64,000 nucleotides of DNA. It comes from Arthrobacter sp. 131MFCol6.1 (lineage in GTDB: Bacteria; Actinomycetota; Actinomycetes; Actinomycetales; Micrococcaceae). The DNA lies in the NCBI RefSeq assembly GCF_000374925.1, contig NZ_KB895542.1, positions 413,354-477,353 of the forward strand. The letters are read 5' to 3'. The notes under the pieces were generated by a model. That model saw only the letters and a list, made by a program, of their open reading frames with translations. It was not told where the DNA came from and ran no database searches. How positions within the stretch are numbered: position 1 is the stretch's first letter; each line of letters starts with the position of its first letter. This document shows, in pieces, positions 61,523-64,000 of this stretch. The translations under genes and the position numbers were made by a program.

Positions 61523-63361
61523 TTCGCGCCCCAAGCCTGTGTGTGGATGGTGGCCTGCTCCGTCCTTGTCTTTCAGCCGGGCGGCCTGTTCCGGTTCACC
61601 TGGATGAAGGTGGTCTGGCTGCTGGCCGCCGTCGGAGTCGGAGCCCTTGTCCAGGCCGGAGGCCGGATGCCCCAGGGCATCCGGCGGGCCCTCTGGGCCA
61701 CCGCTATCCTGGTGGCCATTTCTGCAGCGTTCTCCGCCGGCCCGCTGGCCAGCTTCCTGGGACGCTGGCCACGGTATGAAGGCGCACTGGTCATCGCGCT
61801 GTACATCGCCCTCTTTGCCTTGGGCGCCAAAGTTCTCGGCGGGCCGGGCAGAACCCGGAATTGGGCGATTTTCCGCACCGCGCTCACCCCGGCCGTGGTG
61901 ATCGTGAGTGTCATCAGTGCCTGTGAGGCAGCAGGCCTACGGCCCTTGGGCGGAGCCGCGGATCTGCGCCCCGGCGCCACCCTGGGCAACGCGACCGACC
62001 AGGGAATCATCGGTGTCCTGGCGGCCGCCGTGCTGGCCCTGCCGGCACTGCGCGGCCGGGACTGGCCAGCCCGCATCGGCCTGGCCGCGGCCGCCCTGAC
62101 CACGGTCCTGTCCGGCTCCCGCGCCGCGATCCTTGGCCTGGCCGCCGTCGTGCTTGTACTGGTAGCTGCCGCAATCCGGACACCCCGCCGTACCCGGGCG
62201 GCAGCGGCAGGCGGCGCCGCGCTCGTGGTGCTCGGCGTTGCCGCCGTCGCCATTCCCGTGGCGCGGGAGCGGCTCTTCAGCGCCGATACGGTCAACGGCC
62301 GCTGGCTCCTGTGGGACGAGAGTCTGAAGCTGATCGCCCAGCATCCCTGGACCGGCGTCGGCCCGAATGGTTTTGTCGATGCCATCACGGGCTTCCACAC
62401 CTTGGAGTGGGCCGTTCGGGTGGGCGCCACGTTTCCGCCCGACTCGCCGCACTCGTGGCTGCTGCAGGCCGCCGCAGTGGGCGGACTTCCGCTGCTGTTG
62501 GCGGCGGCGCTGCTGGCCTTCCTCATTCTGCGCAGCGCCCGTGCCGGCATCCGTGCCGCGGAACCGGGGGCTGACCGCGACAACCTGACCGGCGCCCTCG
62601 CTGCCGTGGTCGCGTACGGGCTGATGCTCCTCACCGCATTCACGTCGCCAGCCGCCACTCCCTTGGCGGCCTTCATCTGCGGGGGACTGGTGTCGACGTC
62701 GCGAGCGGCCGTGCCGCAGGTCCGGCCACGCGCCATAGTGGTTCCCGCAGTCCGGAAGACCTTTCCGGCCGGGGCGGTGGCGTCGGGGCTGCTCGTGGCC
62801 GTGGGGCTGGGCATCGCAGTGCCGGCGGCGATCGCCGAATGGCCGATGGCGGAGGGTGTTGCCGCCGTCGCGGCCGGAGACCTGACGACGGCGGAGAGCC
62901 AGTTCCAGCGCGCCTACAGCCTGCGGCCCTGGGACTCGGATACCGCACTGTTGGCGGCCCAGGCTTTCACAGGGCCGGCCGCCGACGGGGACCCCATAGC
63001 CGCGAACCACGCCATCGAATGGGCCCGCATCGCACTGGACCATACGCCGGGCTCATCCGAGGCCGGCCTGGCCCTCGCCATCGGCTACATCAACAGCGGG
63101 AGCCTCCAGGAAGGCAAGGACACACTCGACCACATCATTGAGCGTTCCCCCTTCGACTCCGCTGCCTATCTCCAACGCGGCGTGGCCAACTTCGGCCTCG
63201 GCAACGTCCAGGACAGCCTGGCCGATCTCGCCGCCTCGGCGGAACGTGCGCCGGCCTCAGCGGAGCCCTGGACCATTTTGGCCAGGATCTACGACCGGCT
63301 GGGGGATCCGGAAGCGGCGGCGCAGGCGCGGGCGCGTGCGGATGCGCTGAACGGGCGCTAG
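61484..63361 (+). CDS. O-antigen ligase-like membrane protein with TPR tail
   Basis: 625 residues from GTG 61484, preceded by AAGGAG; the longer open frame upstream only runs in another frame through the repeat gene. About ten membrane helices fill residues 15-400. The loop NGRWLLWDESLKLIAQHPWT followed by GVGPNGF, and later PHSWLLQAA, is the Wzy_C/O-antigen ligase signature. The C-terminal 170 residues hold TPR-like helices (AAGDLTTAESQFQRAYSL, RGVANFGLGNVQDSLADLAA, ILARIYDRLGDPEAAAQARA). It likely transfers or polymerises sugar chains at the membrane; the glycan is unknown. Confidence 0.8.
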   Translation: MPFPIQTLERARVFAPQACVWMVACSVLVFQPGGLFRFTWMKVVWLLAAVGVGALVQAGGRMPQGIRRALWATAILVAISAAFSAGPLASFLGRWPRYEGALVIALYIALFALGAKVLGGPGRTRNWAIFRTALTPAVVIVSVISACEAAGLRPLGGAADLRPGATLGNATDQGIIGVLAAAVLALPALRGRDWPARIGLAAAALTTVLSGSRAAILGLAAVVLVLVAAAIRTPRRTRAAAAGGAALVVLGVAAVAIPVARERLFSADTVNGRWLLWDESLKLIAQHPWTGVGPNGFVDAITGFHTLEWAVRVGATFPPDSPHSWLLQAAAVGGLPLLLAAALLAFLILRSARAGIRAAEPGADRDNLTGALAAVVAYGLMLLTAFTSPAATPLAAFICGGLVSTSRAAVPQVRPRAIVVPAVRKTFPAGAVASGLLVAVGLGIAVPAAIAEWPMAEGVAAVAAGDLTTAESQFQRAYSLRPWDSDTALLAAQAFTGPAADGDPIAANHAIEWARIALDHTPGSSEAGLALAIGYINSGSLQEGKDTLDHIIERSPFDSAAYLQRGVANFGLGNVQDSLADLAASAERAPASAEPWTILARIYDRLGDPEAAAQARARADALNGR

Positions 63362-63561
63362 CCGTTCCAAATGGAGGTGTGGTAATTCACCCACCAAACG
63401 TCCTGTACAGTTGATCCTGTTGTTGTGTTTATGCAGTTCGTAGTTCAGGCAGTACGCAAGGTTGCAAGACCTTGTTCTTCTGAAGCAGCGGTTTTGAGCA
63501 CCCCAAACAGGAGGACCCGAAAGTCGGGACAGTTCCTCCACCTTCACGAAGGACAAAAATA
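63362..63561 (+). promoter_or_regulatory. Long leader of cold-shock gene
   Basis: 200 bases precede the start. A possible promoter is TGTACA (63404-63409), 17 bases, GTTTAT (63427-63432), which would leave a 5' UTR of about 120 bases. Long leaders that refold at low temperature are known for csp genes; the structure was not computed here. Confidence 0.35.
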
Positions 63562-63765
63562 ATGGCTACTGGTACCGTCAAATGGTTTAACGCTGAAAAG
63601 GGCTTCGGCTTCATTTCCCCCGATGACTCCTCACAGGACGTTTTCGCACACTACTCTGCGATCAACTCCTCCGGCTTCCGCTCCCTCGAAGAGAACCAGA
63701 AGGTCTCCTTCGAAACCGAGCAGGGCCCCAAGGGTCCCCAGGCCACCAACATCCAGGCTATCTAA
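63562..63765 (+). CDS. cspA: Cold-shock protein, CspA family
   Basis: 67 residues. [19 protein letters not shown] contains RNP1 (KGFGFI), and DVFAHYSAI contains RNP2. Length and sequence are standard for the five-stranded OB-fold RNA chaperone that melts RNA structure at low temperature. A strong terminator follows 35 bases after the stop, so it is monocistronic. Confidence 0.97.
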   Translation: MATGTVKWFNAEKGFGFISPDDSSQDVFAHYSAINSSGFRSLEENQKVSFETEQGPKGPQATNIQAI

Positions 63766-63800
63766 TTTCCTTTTAGATACCCGGGACCGTTAGGTTTCGA

Positions 63801-63836
63801 GCAGGGCCCGTCTTCGGACGGGCCCTGCTTTTGTTT
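63801..63836 (+). terminator. Terminator of cspA
   Basis: GCAGGGCCCGTC, loop TTCG, GACGGGCCCTGC: a perfect 12-bp stem followed by TTTTGTTT. Confidence 0.95.
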
Positions 63837-63965
63837 AACCCACCTGTGCTTTCAAGAGCTTTACGACGACGGCGGCGCGCCCCGCCGTCGTCCGCCCGCG
63901 GCGCCGTCGCGGTCCTCACGCAGGCGCGGGCTCCGCGAGCCGGGTTCGGCACCACAAGTCTGCGG

Positions 63966-64000
63966 CTAGTCGTCCCGGGGGATGAGGATCCACAACGCGA
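63966..64000 (-). CDS. Possible C-terminal end of a gene entering from the right
   Basis: The minus strand reads ALWILIPRDD followed by TAG. The Trp/Ile-rich end looks like a real protein tail, but only ten codons lie in the window. The family cannot be told. Confidence 0.3.
   Translation of the reverse strand, partial: ALWILIPRDD

Noticed and set aside
1..64000. CRISPR array, tRNA attachment site, integrase or transposase gene
   Set aside because: No regular spaced repeats, tRNA-like sequence or recombinase motifs were seen by eye.

Overview
The window looks like a chromosomal segment of a high-GC Gram-positive actinobacterium, most likely Micrococcaceae (Arthrobacter, Pseudarthrobacter or a relative). 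This rests on gene style: Ig-like surface proteins with the YQWYRSG/GYTT repeat, a CspA-type cold-shock protein, a TfoX-family protein, and GTG/TTG starts with strong Shine-Dalgarno sites. No tRNA, rRNA or CRISPR array was seen.

Layout. 1-1.9 kb: 3' part of a seven-repeat Ig-like surface protein. 2-8.3 kb: a five-gene operon (Ycf46-like AAA ATPase, DUF1257-like, DUF2997-like, membrane/helix-hairpin-helix protein, radical-SAM-type Fe-S protein) lying between two decayed copies of the 3' end of the same GH13 glucosidase-like gene. 8.3-10.1 kb: degraded DNA. 10.1-17.7 kb: an SNF2-type helicase plus a sacsin/HSP90-like ATPase, with a divergent HTH-HNH nuclease gene. 17.8-18.3 kb: a remnant of a DUF3427 helicase 3' end. 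18.3-21.5 kb: a 580-aa orphan gene and a NYN RNase-BRCT pair. 21.6-36.3 kb: a same-strand block of nine genes (hsdM, hsdS, winged-helix-like, GIY-YIG/DUF4357, hsdR, membrane protein, DUF6361, PLD, helicase), that is, a type I restriction system followed by an Azaca-like trio. 36.5-38.3 kb: two divergent orphan genes. 38.3-40.3 kb: remnants of a flavin monooxygenase and a second, longer DUF3427 helicase remnant. 40.8-48.4 kb: a second type I system (hsdM, hsdS, a membrane pentapeptide-like gene, hsdR), its hsdR broken by an in-frame amber codon. 48.9-63.8 kb: mostly housekeeping or secreted functions, including an intact flavin monooxygenase, PH-domain protein, membrane HNH protein, secreted lipase, subtilisin-like protease, TfoX-like protein, repeat-rich surface protein, O-antigen-ligase/TPR protein and cold-shock protein.

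The central 2-49 kb is a defence island. Its most striking architecture is that the defence modules sit between duplicated, truncated pieces of ordinary genes: GH13 at 2.3 and 7.3 kb, the DUF3427 helicase at 17.8 and 38.7 kb, and the monooxygenase at 38.3 and 49.0 kb with an intact copy at 50-51.3 kb. This looks like repeated cassette insertion or exchange through homologous gene ends. Within modules, genes overlap by 1-17 bases and are probably translationally coupled. The best candidates for under-described biology are the AAA/DUF1257/DUF2997/HhH/Fe-S operon, the NYN-BRCT pair, the sacsin-SNF2 pair, and the membrane genes built into both hsd operons. All family assignments are by eye from the sequence; no database search was run.
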